Assembly: GCF_028682635.1 (NCBI RefSeq)
Contig: NZ_JANHLK010000016.1
Location: forward strand, 1 to 64,000
Length of the DNA stretch: 64,000 nucleotides
From: Pseudomonas putida
Lineage (GTDB): Bacteria; Pseudomonadota; Gammaproteobacteria; Pseudomonadales; Pseudomonadaceae
Direction: 5' to 3'
Shown here one piece after another: positions 35,517 to 43,529 of this stretch. Numbering within the stretch: the stretch's first letter is position 1; each line of letters opens with the position of its first letter. The notes under the pieces were generated by a model, which was not told the DNA's origin, made no database searches, and worked only from the letters and a program-made list of their open reading frames with translations. Position numbers and translations under genes: made by a program.

Positions 35517-35674
35517 CAGAACGCCTCCTTGACTTTCTGCCCGGCGACGCTGGCGCCGGACTTGCCCGGCAGCGGGTGCAGGTGCACGCGCAACGCATGT
35601 TTTTGCGCCAGGCTGTAGAAGTCGTGGGCGAAGTCATCGAGGTCGGCGGCCGTCAGTTTCTGGACATTGCCCAT
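35516..35674 (-). CDS. Unannotated 52-residue protein at the end of the ABC importer operon
   Basis: Reading the minus strand from the ATG at 35674 gives a 52-residue protein beginning MGNVQKLTAADLDDFAHDFY, with a helical first half and a His-Pro-rich middle (HLHPLPGKSG). An AGGAG ribosome site (CAGGAGTAAAG) sits 6 to 10 bases upstream. It lies 57 bases after the ATPase gene on the same strand, as the last gene of the importer unit. There is no signal peptide, membrane helix or cysteine. Not recognised; the good ribosome site, amino-acid-like codon use and operon position support a real gene. Confidence 0.6.
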   Translation of the reverse strand: MGNVQKLTAADLDDFAHDFYSLAQKHALRVHLHPLPGKSGASVAGQKVKEAF

Positions 35675-35731
35675 TCTTTACTCCTGTGAACCTTCAATTG
35701 TTCCATGCCGCGTCGGATCGGCCATTGGCGG

Positions 35732-36526
35732 TCAATGGCCCACCAGTTCTTCCAGCAACTGCTCTTTGTAGCCCTGGAGTACCGTCGAAGCGCGATCACG
35801 CGGATGAGGCAGGTCCACCTTGATTTCGTGTTTGATCCGCCCGGGATGAGCGTCCATGACGATCACCCGGTCACCCAGGTACAACGCTTCCTCGATGTCG
35901 TGGGTGACCATGATCACCGTGCAACGTTGCTGCACCCAGATGCGTTGCAACTCGTGTTGCAGGTGGACCCGCGTCAACGCATCGAGGGCGCCCAGGGGCT
36001 CGTCGAGCAACAGCACTTTCGGCTTGTTGATCAGCGCCCGGGCGATGGCGGCCCGTTGCGCCATGCCGCCGGACAGCTGGTGCGGGTAGGCGCTGGCAAA
36101 GCCATCAAGGTTGACCAGGCTTATGTGCTCGGCCACCAGCCGGTCCTTTTCCGCCTGGGACAGCGGGTGGTTCTTCAGCGCCAGGGCAATGTTCTGGCTC
36201 AGGGTCATCCACGGAAACAGCCGGTGGTCCTGGAATACGATCCCGCGCTCCAGGCTGGTGGCAACGACCCGCTTGCCGTCCAGCACAATGTCACCTTCGT
36301 AATCGGCCTCGAGCCCGACGATCAGCCGCAGCAGCGTAGACTTTCCGCATCCGCTGGCACCGACGATGCTGACGAATTCTCCGGGACGAACGTCGAGGTC
36401 GATCTTCTGCAGTACCGGCAGTGGTTGGCCTTCGATCCGGTAAGCCTTGCTCAGGCCGCGGATCTGAAGTGCGCCGGACTGCAAGGGAGTGCTGTGTAGC
36501 AAGGCATGTTGTGCAATTGCGTTCAT
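35732..36526 (-). CDS. ABC importer ATPase, nitrate/sulfonate/taurine family
   Basis: A 264-residue ATPase from the ATG at 36526; the frame is open much further upstream but that part overlaps the permease gene. Walker A is GASGCGKST, signature LSGGMAQRAAIARA, Walker B LLLDEPLGALD and switch His in VTHDIEEALYLGDRV, close to SsuB/TauB. It powers the two permeases directly upstream (12- and 9-base gaps). Context, in an organosulfur island, argues for sulfonate or another organosulfur anion as substrate. No periplasmic binding protein gene accompanies it. Confidence 0.85.
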   Translation of the reverse strand: MNAIAQHALLHSTPLQSGALQIRGLSKAYRIEGQPLPVLQKIDLDVRPGEFVSIVGASGCGKSTLLRLIVGLEADYEGDIVLDGKRVVATSLERGIVFQDHRLFPWMTLSQNIALALKNHPLSQAEKDRLVAEHISLVNLDGFASAYPHQLSGGMAQRAAIARALINKPKVLLLDEPLGALDALTRVHLQHELQRIWVQQRCTVIMVTHDIEEALYLGDRVIVMDAHPGRIKHEIKVDLPHPRDRASTVLQGYKEQLLEELVGH

Positions 36527-36537
36527 GGAGTGGCCTT

Positions 36538-37299
36538 TCAACGAATGTTGCGCCAGCGCAGCAAGTGGCGGCTCAGGAGGGTGAACAGCAGGGTCATCAG
36601 GTAGCCGCAGAGGCCGATGCACAGAACGCTGAGGACGATGACCTCCATGCGCGAGCCGGCTTCGGCGTTCATCATCAGGTTGCCCAGGCCGGCGCCTGAA
36701 GACAGGAACAGCTCGCTGCCGACGGCGGTGACCCAGGCAAACGCGAGTGCGTGCAACACGCCGGTGGCGATGCTCGGCAGCGCCGCGGGCAGCAGCACAT
36801 GGCGCAAGCGTTGCCAGCGACCCAGGACCAGCACCTGGCCGACTTCGCGGTAGCGCTGCTCGACATGGCTGAAGCCCTGATACGTGTTGAGCACCATCGG
36901 GTAGAACGCCGCGAGGCTGACGATCAGCACCTTGGAAAATTCGCCGTTGCCGAACCACATGGCGATCAGCGGAATCCAGCCGAGCATCGGCACCTGGCGA
37001 ATGGAGTGGAACAGTGGTCCGATCAACCGGTTGGCCAGCGTTGAAAGCGCCATCAGCACCCCCAGCAGCACGCCGAAGAAAATGCCCAGGGCCAGGCCGG
37101 TGCTGGTGCGGGCCAGGCTGGCCCAGAGATTGACCAGCAGTTCGCCGTTGGCCAGCAGTTCGATCAAGGCCGAGCCTATGGCCGACAGCGGCACGAAGGC
37201 GTAGGCCCCGGCGGCGTCCTGGCGCGACAGCCATTCCCAGCCGGCGATCAACAACAGCGGTAACAGCAGGCCACGGGATCTGGCGAGTATTCTAGACAT
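36538..37299 (-). CDS. ABC importer permease B, SsuC-like
   Basis: A 253-residue inner-membrane permease with about six helices and the EAA-type loop (YREVGQVLVLGRWQRLRHVLLPAALPSIATG) that docks on the ATPase. It resembles SsuC/TauC of the nitrate/sulfonate/taurine family. It is preceded 9 bases earlier by a second, distinct permease, so the transporter is probably a heterodimer. It lies 11 bases from the ATPase gene. Confidence 0.82.
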   Translation of the reverse strand: MSRILARSRGLLLPLLLIAGWEWLSRQDAAGAYAFVPLSAIGSALIELLANGELLVNLWASLARTSTGLALGIFFGVLLGVLMALSTLANRLIGPLFHSIRQVPMLGWIPLIAMWFGNGEFSKVLIVSLAAFYPMVLNTYQGFSHVEQRYREVGQVLVLGRWQRLRHVLLPAALPSIATGVLHALAFAWVTAVGSELFLSSGAGLGNLMMNAEAGSRMEVIVLSVLCIGLCGYLMTLLFTLLSRHLLRWRNIR

Positions 37300-37308
37300 C
37301 GACGACTC

Positions 37309-38070
37309 CTAGCGGGTCTGCCAGCGGAACAGCCGCTGTTCCAGTTGGCGAAAGGTGAAATCCAGGGTGAAACCGATGAGGCCGGTGACCACGATCCCGA
37401 CCATCACCACATCGATACGCAACATCTGCCGGCTCATTTCGATCATCTGCCCCAGGCCGCTGTCGGCGGCCAGCAACTCGGTGGCCACCAGCACCACCCA
37501 GGCGCGGGTCAGGCTGATGCGAAAGCCGGTGATGATCGGTGGCGCGGCGGCGGGCAGGGCGATTTCGCGGACCAATGTCGGCCAGCGCAGGCGATAGACG
37601 TCGGCGACCTCGAAGTAGCTGCGCGGGATGGCCTTGACCCCTTCGCTGGCGGCCAGGGCTACCGGGAAGAATGCGGTCTTGGCGACAATGATGATCTTGA
37701 AGGTTTCATCGATGCCGAACAGCAGCACGAACATCGGGATCAACGCGATGCTGGGAATCTGGCGCAGGGTGTGGAACAGCGGCGAGCAGTAGACCTCGAC
37801 GTTCTTCGACAAGGCCATGAGCACGCCGAAAGCCAGGCCCAGCAGCGAGCCGATGGCAAATCCCGCCCCCAGTCGCGACAGGCTGTTGAGCAGGTGTTCG
37901 AGCAGCTCACCGCTGACCAGCAGTTCCTCGAATGTGTGCCAGACCTGCGCGGGTGGAACCAGCAGGTTGCGCGGAAAAATCCCGGCCTCGGCCACCACTG
38001 CCCACAGCAACAGCAGGGCAACGGGGGAGATGAGCCAGGTCAGGGAGGAGAGCAGACGTTGGGTACGCAT
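37309..38070 (-). CDS. ABC importer permease A, SsuC-like
   Basis: A 253-residue permease, first gene of the leftward importer operon, with about six helices and an EAA-type loop (YFEVADVYRLRWPTLVREIALPAAAPPIITG). Like its neighbour it belongs to the SsuC/TauC type, but the two differ throughout, so this is not a recent duplication. A sigma-54 promoter lies at 38107-38122, about 37 bases upstream of its ATG. Confidence 0.82.
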   Translation of the reverse strand: MRTQRLLSSLTWLISPVALLLLWAVVAEAGIFPRNLLVPPAQVWHTFEELLVSGELLEHLLNSLSRLGAGFAIGSLLGLAFGVLMALSKNVEVYCSPLFHTLRQIPSIALIPMFVLLFGIDETFKIIIVAKTAFFPVALAASEGVKAIPRSYFEVADVYRLRWPTLVREIALPAAAPPIITGFRISLTRAWVVLVATELLAADSGLGQMIEMSRQMLRIDVVMVGIVVTGLIGFTLDFTFRQLEQRLFRWQTR

Positions 38071-38106
38071 GGCAGGTCTTATTTCGGCGAAGTACCCAAG
38101 GGGTAT

Positions 38107-38122
38107 CGCAAGAGCTGTGCCA
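38107..38122 (-). promoter_or_regulatory. Sigma-54 promoter of the ABC importer operon
   Basis: Minus-strand TGGCACAGCTCTTGCG matches the -24/-12 consensus TGGCACGNNNNTTGCW with two mismatches and exact GG-N10-GC spacing. The predicted start is about 25 bases before the permease ATG. A weak, diverged copy of the island's inverted repeat (CTGCTGCCAGGGCAAC, 38264-38279) lies about 145 bases upstream. Confidence 0.65.
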
Positions 38123-38150
38123 GCGCCGCAAGATAATGTTTGATCGGGAT

Positions 38151-38226
38151 GACGCCATCGCTGGCAAGCCAGCTCCTACAGGACGGTGCATGACCTGTGG
38201 GAGCTGGCCTGCCGGCGATGGCGTCG
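38151..38226. repeat. REP pair between importer operon and TonB receptor
   Basis: Two inverted copies (CTGGCAAGCCAGCTCCTACA and GTGGGAGCTGGCCTGCCGGC) in the 227-base gap. It lies downstream of the TonB receptor stop and upstream of the importer promoter. Confidence 0.7.
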
Positions 38227-38297
38227 GAATGAACAGCGCAGATTGATGCCTGATCAGCACCCACTGCTGCCAGGGCAACACCCCACCAGCAGTCCCG

Positions 38298-40760
38298 TCA
38301 GAAGTCGTAGCTGACGCTGGTGTAGTAGAACGCGCCCTGGGCGCCTTCGGGGCTGGTGATCGAGTATTTCGGTACACCGTACAACTGCACGCCGTCAGCC
38401 TCGTCCGGGTGGGTATCGAACAGGTTGATCGCCCCCAGCGAAACCTTCAGGGTCCTGTTGAAGGTATAGGACAAGTCCAGGTCGGTCACCCACTGCGGGC
38501 TATAGGTCTGGTCCAGGGTCGGGTTGGTCGCGTTGAGGCTCTTCCATTCACCATAGCGGCGCTGGGACAGGGTGATGCCCCAACCGTCATACAGCCAGTT
38601 GGCACTGAGGATCAGCTTGGTTTCGGGGGTGCCATCTTCGATCAGGCCCTGGGTGGTGCGGCCTACGATCTGTGAACCCTTGATGTTGCCGACATCCCTC
38701 AGGGCAGTGATTTTTGTGTTGTTCTGGCTTACGCCTGCGTTCAGGTTCAGCTGTCCCCATTGCTGCAGGTCCAGCTGATAGTTGCCGGACAGTTCGACAC
38801 CGTCGGTGCGGGTGTCCGCGACGTTGGTGTAGAAGGCCGCACTCTGGATGTTCGCGTACGGCGTTCCGGCGAAGATCGGCGAGACAACCGATGCCGGCAG
38901 CTGGTCGGAGAGGGTGATGCGGTTGTCGATATCGATGCGGTAGGCGTCCAGCGTCACCGATGCATTGGGCAGTGGGCGCCACACCAGGCCCAGCGAATAG
39001 CTGGTGGACTCTTCCGGTTTCAGCGACTTGCCACCCAGCAACGCCGCTTCCGGGCTGTCGGCACGCAGTGTGCGTTGCTGCACCTCGACATAGTTGCCAC
39101 TGCCGGGTGGCTGCTCCACCACCTGCACGCTGAACGACGACAAACCACTCTGCACCAGGGACGGTGCGCGATAGCCGGTACTGGCGGTGGCGCGGGCGGC
39201 AATCTGCGGGGTGAAGTCGTAACGCAGGGACAGTTTGCCGTTGGTGGTATCGCCGAAGTCCGAATAGTGCTCGCTGCGCACCGCGACGCCCGCCTGGAAT
39301 TTTTCCGTGACCTGGCCTTCGACGTCGATGTAGGCACCCAGTACGTTGCGATCCAGCGAGGCTGCATCGACTTGCGTAATGCCGGAGTAGTAACCCGGAA
39401 TGCGCCGCCCCGTAACCGGGTCGACGGTATTGAACAGCGGGCCATTTTGCCAACCCGCGGCCTCGCCTGCGCTCAGTTCGTAGTTCTCCTGGCGCCAGGC
39501 CAGGCCGGCAGACAATGTGAGCGGCTTGAACAACAGGTCGGTCGGGACATCCCGCACCCAGTCGAGGGTCACGTTGGTCTGATCGGCCTCACGCTCGCCG
39601 GTATGGATTCTTTGTGGACTGGTGACGCCCCAGCTGGGGTTGATCGCGTTGCGGTCGTCGGACTTCAGGGTGTTGTCGCCATGGTTGACGGCGAAATCGA
39701 ATTTGCCCAGCAAATCGTCTTCGTAGCGCAGGCCGCCGGTCATGGCGTAGTCTTCCAGCGAATAGCGGGTGATCGGCAGGCGGCCGTCTGGAAAGCGTTG
39801 CAACGCGGTGCTGCCGTAGTTGTTGCGCAGCGTCGTCGGTGGGTCGAAGAATCCCTCGGCGTCGGTGTTCTTGTGGGAGTAGGTGGCAAAGCCATAGGCC
39901 GTCAAACCCTCGCCAATGCCGATTTCACTGTTGGCGGCGAAGTTGTATTGGTCCGACACATTGCCCGAGCCCCAACGCCAGGTCCGGTAACGGTTGTTCT
40001 GCTCGCGAGGCGTGTTGATGCTGGTGGAACCCGGGTAAAAAATCCGGTTGTCCGGATTGGTGTCGCTGGCCGGGTCCTGGCTGCCGGCGTCGAAACCCAG
40101 GGTGAGGAAGCCGTCGTTGGGCAGGGCGAAACCTTTCCAGCCGCTAAGCTTGCGCTGGATGCCGTCGCCCTTGTCGTAACCGCCGAAGCGGTAGCCGAGG
40201 TTTGCACCCTCGTCCTTTTCCTTGAGCACGATGTTGATCACCCCGGCGATGGCATCCGAGCCATATTGGGCCGCCGCGCCATCGCGCAGGATCTCTACGC
40301 GCTGGATCGAACTCAACGGGATCAGGCTCAAGTCAACCGCCGCTGCGCCGCGTCCATTGACCAGGCTCTGGCGGGTGACGTTGGCGCTGGTGTGGCGGCG
40401 CTTGCCGTTGACCAGCACCAACACCTGGTCAGACGCCAGGCCGCGCAACGATGCGCCCTGGGCGATGGAACCGGCAAAGGCGCCCTGGGGTGATTGCGGG
40501 TACGTGAACGAAGGGGACAGGGCCGTGAGGGCGCCGGACAGGTCGCTGGCGCCGGTCTGCTGCAGTTGTTCGCCCGACAGGACATCGATAGGCGCGGCGC
40601 TTTCCAGCGCAGTGACGTCGCTGCGACGGGTGCCGAGCACGACGACAGTGTCCAGGTGGTCGCTGCCGGCGACGGGGCGGGTTTCGGCAACCGCCACAGG
40701 CACGGCAAGGCTGCCAATGACCAGCGCGATAGCGCCGGCCAACGGGGTGTGATGGAACAT
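38298..40760 (-). CDS. TonB-dependent outer-membrane receptor 1 of the sulfur island
   Basis: An 820-residue receptor with signal peptide (about 1-25, ending AVAET), a TonB-box-like DTVVVLG segment, a plug domain (VEILRDGAAAQYGSDAIAGVINIVLK) and a 22-strand barrel closing with the aromatic terminal residues YTSVSYDF. It follows receptor 2 by 24 bases, so both share the sigma-54 promoter at 43092. Receptors of this kind in sulfate-starvation loci import large or scarce organosulfur compounds; the ligand is unknown. It does not look like a siderophore receptor by context. Confidence 0.85.
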   Translation of the reverse strand: MFHHTPLAGAIALVIGSLAVPVAVAETRPVAGSDHLDTVVVLGTRRSDVTALESAAPIDVLSGEQLQQTGASDLSGALTALSPSFTYPQSPQGAFAGSIAQGASLRGLASDQVLVLVNGKRRHTSANVTRQSLVNGRGAAAVDLSLIPLSSIQRVEILRDGAAAQYGSDAIAGVINIVLKEKDEGANLGYRFGGYDKGDGIQRKLSGWKGFALPNDGFLTLGFDAGSQDPASDTNPDNRIFYPGSTSINTPREQNNRYRTWRWGSGNVSDQYNFAANSEIGIGEGLTAYGFATYSHKNTDAEGFFDPPTTLRNNYGSTALQRFPDGRLPITRYSLEDYAMTGGLRYEDDLLGKFDFAVNHGDNTLKSDDRNAINPSWGVTSPQRIHTGEREADQTNVTLDWVRDVPTDLLFKPLTLSAGLAWRQENYELSAGEAAGWQNGPLFNTVDPVTGRRIPGYYSGITQVDAASLDRNVLGAYIDVEGQVTEKFQAGVAVRSEHYSDFGDTTNGKLSLRYDFTPQIAARATASTGYRAPSLVQSGLSSFSVQVVEQPPGSGNYVEVQQRTLRADSPEAALLGGKSLKPEESTSYSLGLVWRPLPNASVTLDAYRIDIDNRITLSDQLPASVVSPIFAGTPYANIQSAAFYTNVADTRTDGVELSGNYQLDLQQWGQLNLNAGVSQNNTKITALRDVGNIKGSQIVGRTTQGLIEDGTPETKLILSANWLYDGWGITLSQRRYGEWKSLNATNPTLDQTYSPQWVTDLDLSYTFNRTLKVSLGAINLFDTHPDEADGVQLYGVPKYSITSPEGAQGAFYYTSVSYDF

Positions 40761-40784
40761 GGATAAATTCCTTTCAGGCGAAGG

Positions 40785-43052
40785 TCAGAAGCGGCTGGTC
40801 ACGCTCAGGCCGACGGTGCGCGGATCGCCGTAGGTGATGACGTATTGGCCCAGCGTGCCATTCGGACGGCCGTGAACCTGGTAGCGACGGTCGGTGACGT
40901 TGTTGACGAAACCGGTGACGCTGATTTTATCGTCCGGGCTGAACCAGGTCAGGCGGGTGTTGGCCAACGTGTAGTGCGGCTGGCTGAGCGTCTTGTCGGC
41001 GCTGCTCTGGCGGTCGGCGAGGAAGTATTCCTTGTCGCGGAAACTCACATCACCACCGGCCACCAGTTTGCCGCCGATCTCCAGCGGGAAGGTGTAGTCG
41101 GCACCGAGCGACACCACGTTGCGCGGCGAGCGCACGAAGCTGTTGCCGCTGTAGTCACCGGTGACCACGCCGGTGTTGGGGTTGGTGTTCTTGAAGTCGG
41201 TGTATTCGGTGTCCAGGAACGACACCGCCGCACGCAGGTGCAGGTAATCGGTCGGCTGGGCCTCGAGCTCAAGTTCGGCACCCTTGACCTTACCCTTGGC
41301 GCCGTTGGTCAGCGCCGTGGTGAGTACGCCGTTGTTGACCGTCAGCAGGTTCACCTGAATGTCCGAGTAGTCGTAATAGAAGATGTTGGCGTTGGCCGTC
41401 AGGCGATGGTCGAACCATTCGGACTTGAGGCCGATTTCGTAGGCGTCCAGTTGTTCCGGGTCCACCGTGGTCAGCTGCGCAAGGCTGGTCGACAGCCCGG
41501 TGTTGAAACCGCCGGAACGGAAGCCGTGGGCATAGCGAAAGAACACCCGCAGATTGTCGTTGATCCGGTATTCCGGCGTCAGGTCGTAGGTCCAGGCTTC
41601 CCAGGTGTTGGCTTCCTGGCGATTGCCATTGGTGCCGACACCGGGCAAAGGCACCAATGGGCCGTTGGCGCTGGTGCGGGTCAATTGGGTCAGGTCGAGG
41701 TCGATGTCTTTCTTTTCCTGGGTATAACGCAGACCGCCGGTCACGGTGAAGTCATCGGTGAAGTCGTATGTCAGGTTGCCGAACAGCGCGTAGCTATCGG
41801 TGGTGTGGTCGAAGTCGAGGTCACGAAAGTCGGTCGCGCCGATCTGGTTCGAGCCGGTGCCGTTGGGCGTCGGCCCGGGCGTGATGATGCGCTGGCCTGA
41901 GCTGTCGAGGTCTTCGTGGAAGTAATGCGCCCCCACCAGCCAGCGCAAGGTTTCCTGCTGTGGCGAGGCCAGGCGCAGCTCCTGGGAATATTGCGCATAT
42001 CGGTTATCGGCAATCGCCGCGCCGTTGACTTCGTAAGGCGTGTAGTCGGCATCGCTGGTGGACTGACCGCGGATGTAATCATAGGCACTGATGGAGGTCA
42101 GGGTGTAGTCACCCAGGTGCCAGTTCAAGGTCAGCGATGTGCCATCGTGGTTGAGCTTGGAGTCTTCATTCACATTGATGGCGATATCGCGTCCGCTGGG
42201 TCTTTCATAGCCAACGTTGTAATAGCGCCCTACGGCCAGCGAGCCGTTGCTGCCGTCTCCTTTGTATTCGCGACTGTGGATTTTCCACAGCGCTTCCAGG
42301 TCGTCGTTCACCTGGGCGAGGAACTGCAGGCGTATGGCTTTCTTGTTGACGTCGCCGTAGGTGTTGTCGTCGACGAGGTTCTCCTGGAAACCGTCACGCT
42401 CCTCGGAATACAGCGAGACCCGCGCCGCGAGTTTCTCATCCACCAGCGCACCGCCCAGGGCTGCGCTGACGATGCGTTCGTTCTTGGTGCCAAACCCGAT
42501 CGTGCCGAAGCCATCGGTGTCGAACGTCGGCTTTTTGGAAATGACGTTGACGGCGCCCGCGGTGGTGTTCTTGCCGTACAGGGTGCCTTGCGGGCCACGC
42601 AGGATTTCGATGCGCTCCAGGTCGAACAACGGCCCGCCGCCGGCAATCGGTGCGTTCAGGTACACGTCGTCGGCATAGATCCCTACCGGGAAGACGGTCG
42701 CAGGGCCGGTATCCCCGGTGCCGAGGCCACGGATGTACCAACGTGGCCGGCCATCGCCGTCCGGGTTTTTTGCGGAAGCGTTGGGCACGAACGTCGTGAT
42801 GTCGCCCATGTTGCGCACGCCGTCGGCGACAAGGCTGGTGCCCTGTACCGCCGAGACCGCCACCGGAATCTCTTGCAGGGTTTCTTCCCTGTGTTGAGCG
42901 GTGACGGTCACGGTCTTGAGTGAAGGTTCGGTAGTGGTATTGCTGCTGTCGGCTTCCGTGGTTTCGGCTGCCAGCAATCCCTCGCTGACACCGCCCCCGG
43001 CCAGCAACAAGGTTAGCCAGATACTCTTGGCGATTGGATTAAGTTTATGCAT
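40785..43052 (-). CDS. TonB-dependent outer-membrane receptor 2 of the sulfur island
   Basis: A 755-residue receptor: signal peptide (about 1-29), TonB box around KTVTVTAQ, plug with IEILRGPQGTLYGKNTTAGAVNVISK, and a barrel ending in VTSRF. The plug and the DITTFVPNASAKNPDG region resemble the broad group of receptors found in organosulfur and aromatic-uptake loci. It is first in a two-receptor operon, with its ATG about 40 bases from a strong sigma-54 promoter and TTGCTG/CAGCAA inverted repeats further upstream. The two receptors differ widely, suggesting different ligands. Confidence 0.85.
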   Translation of the reverse strand: MHKLNPIAKSIWLTLLLAGGGVSEGLLAAETTEADSSNTTTEPSLKTVTVTAQHREETLQEIPVAVSAVQGTSLVADGVRNMGDITTFVPNASAKNPDGDGRPRWYIRGLGTGDTGPATVFPVGIYADDVYLNAPIAGGGPLFDLERIEILRGPQGTLYGKNTTAGAVNVISKKPTFDTDGFGTIGFGTKNERIVSAALGGALVDEKLAARVSLYSEERDGFQENLVDDNTYGDVNKKAIRLQFLAQVNDDLEALWKIHSREYKGDGSNGSLAVGRYYNVGYERPSGRDIAINVNEDSKLNHDGTSLTLNWHLGDYTLTSISAYDYIRGQSTSDADYTPYEVNGAAIADNRYAQYSQELRLASPQQETLRWLVGAHYFHEDLDSSGQRIITPGPTPNGTGSNQIGATDFRDLDFDHTTDSYALFGNLTYDFTDDFTVTGGLRYTQEKKDIDLDLTQLTRTSANGPLVPLPGVGTNGNRQEANTWEAWTYDLTPEYRINDNLRVFFRYAHGFRSGGFNTGLSTSLAQLTTVDPEQLDAYEIGLKSEWFDHRLTANANIFYYDYSDIQVNLLTVNNGVLTTALTNGAKGKVKGAELELEAQPTDYLHLRAAVSFLDTEYTDFKNTNPNTGVVTGDYSGNSFVRSPRNVVSLGADYTFPLEIGGKLVAGGDVSFRDKEYFLADRQSSADKTLSQPHYTLANTRLTWFSPDDKISVTGFVNNVTDRRYQVHGRPNGTLGQYVITYGDPRTVGLSVTSRF

Positions 43053-43091
43053 TTAAGTCTCCCCCCGATAAAGTTTCACTAGTGGGGGTAG

Positions 43092-43107
43092 AGCAGAGAT
43101 CGTGCCA
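43092..43107 (-). promoter_or_regulatory. Sigma-54 promoter of the TonB receptor operon
   Basis: Minus-strand TGGCACGATCTCTGCT differs from TGGCACGNNNNTTGCW at one position and has GG-N10-GC spacing. The predicted start is about 28 bases before the receptor 2 ATG. Confidence 0.75.
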
Positions 43108-43268
43108 AGAGGTTTTGTGGATCGGTTAGTTTTATTAAGTTGCTGTATTTAAAGGATATTAGTATTTGTGATAGTTGTGTTTGTTGAGGTTTTACAGGGT
43201 TTTTTTAGTTGGATCCAGTAGGGGGTAAAAAGTCTGCCAGACATTCAGCAGAAGTTGCTTGGCGGGTG

Positions 43269-43316
43269 TTGCTGGAGCAGCAAGCGGTGAGTGTGGGAGT
43301 GTTGCCTGGCCAGCAA
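43269..43316. promoter_or_regulatory. Putative enhancer-binding sites upstream of the TonB operon
   Basis: Two inverted repeats: TTGCTGGAGCAGCAA at 43269-43283 and TTGCCTGGCCAGCAA at 43302-43316. The first matches 14 of 15 bases with 52326-52340. They lie about 165 to 225 bases upstream of the sigma-54 promoter at 43092, a usual distance for an enhancer-binding protein. Confidence 0.6.
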
Positions 43317-43342
43317 TGTATTGGCCTCAAGGATGCGGACCC

Positions 43343-43442
43343 TGTAGGAGCGAGCTTGCTCGCGAAAAAACTGAGAGCACCGCGGGGTGCCAGGCTCCCC
43401 GCGTCATCGTTGACCTCCATCGCGAGCAAGCTTGCTCCTACA
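43343..43442. repeat. REP pair in the gap before the TonB receptor operon
   Basis: Inverted copies TGTAGGAGCGAGCTTGCTCG and CGAGCAAGCTTGCTCCTACA about 100 bases apart end to end. Between them lies a second small inverted repeat (GCGGGGTGCCAGGCTCCCCGC). The rest of the 477-base gap holds the promoter and enhancer-like sites but no gene. Confidence 0.75.
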
Positions 43443-43529
43443 GCTTTTTGTGTGATCAGTGATGACTGCAGGAGCCGGCCTGCTGCGGGCGACGTTCCGA
43501 CGATGGCGGCATTGCTGGTGACGAAAAAC

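Noticed and set aside
35732..37234. 500-codon fusion of a permease-overlapping segment to the importer ATPase
   Set aside because: The upstream 236 codons are an out-of-frame reading of the permease gene; the ATPase starts normally at 36526.
38760..40493. 577-codon open frame opposite the TonB receptor
   Set aside because: The receptor on the minus strand has signal peptide, plug and terminal Phe; the antisense frame has none of the features of a real protein.
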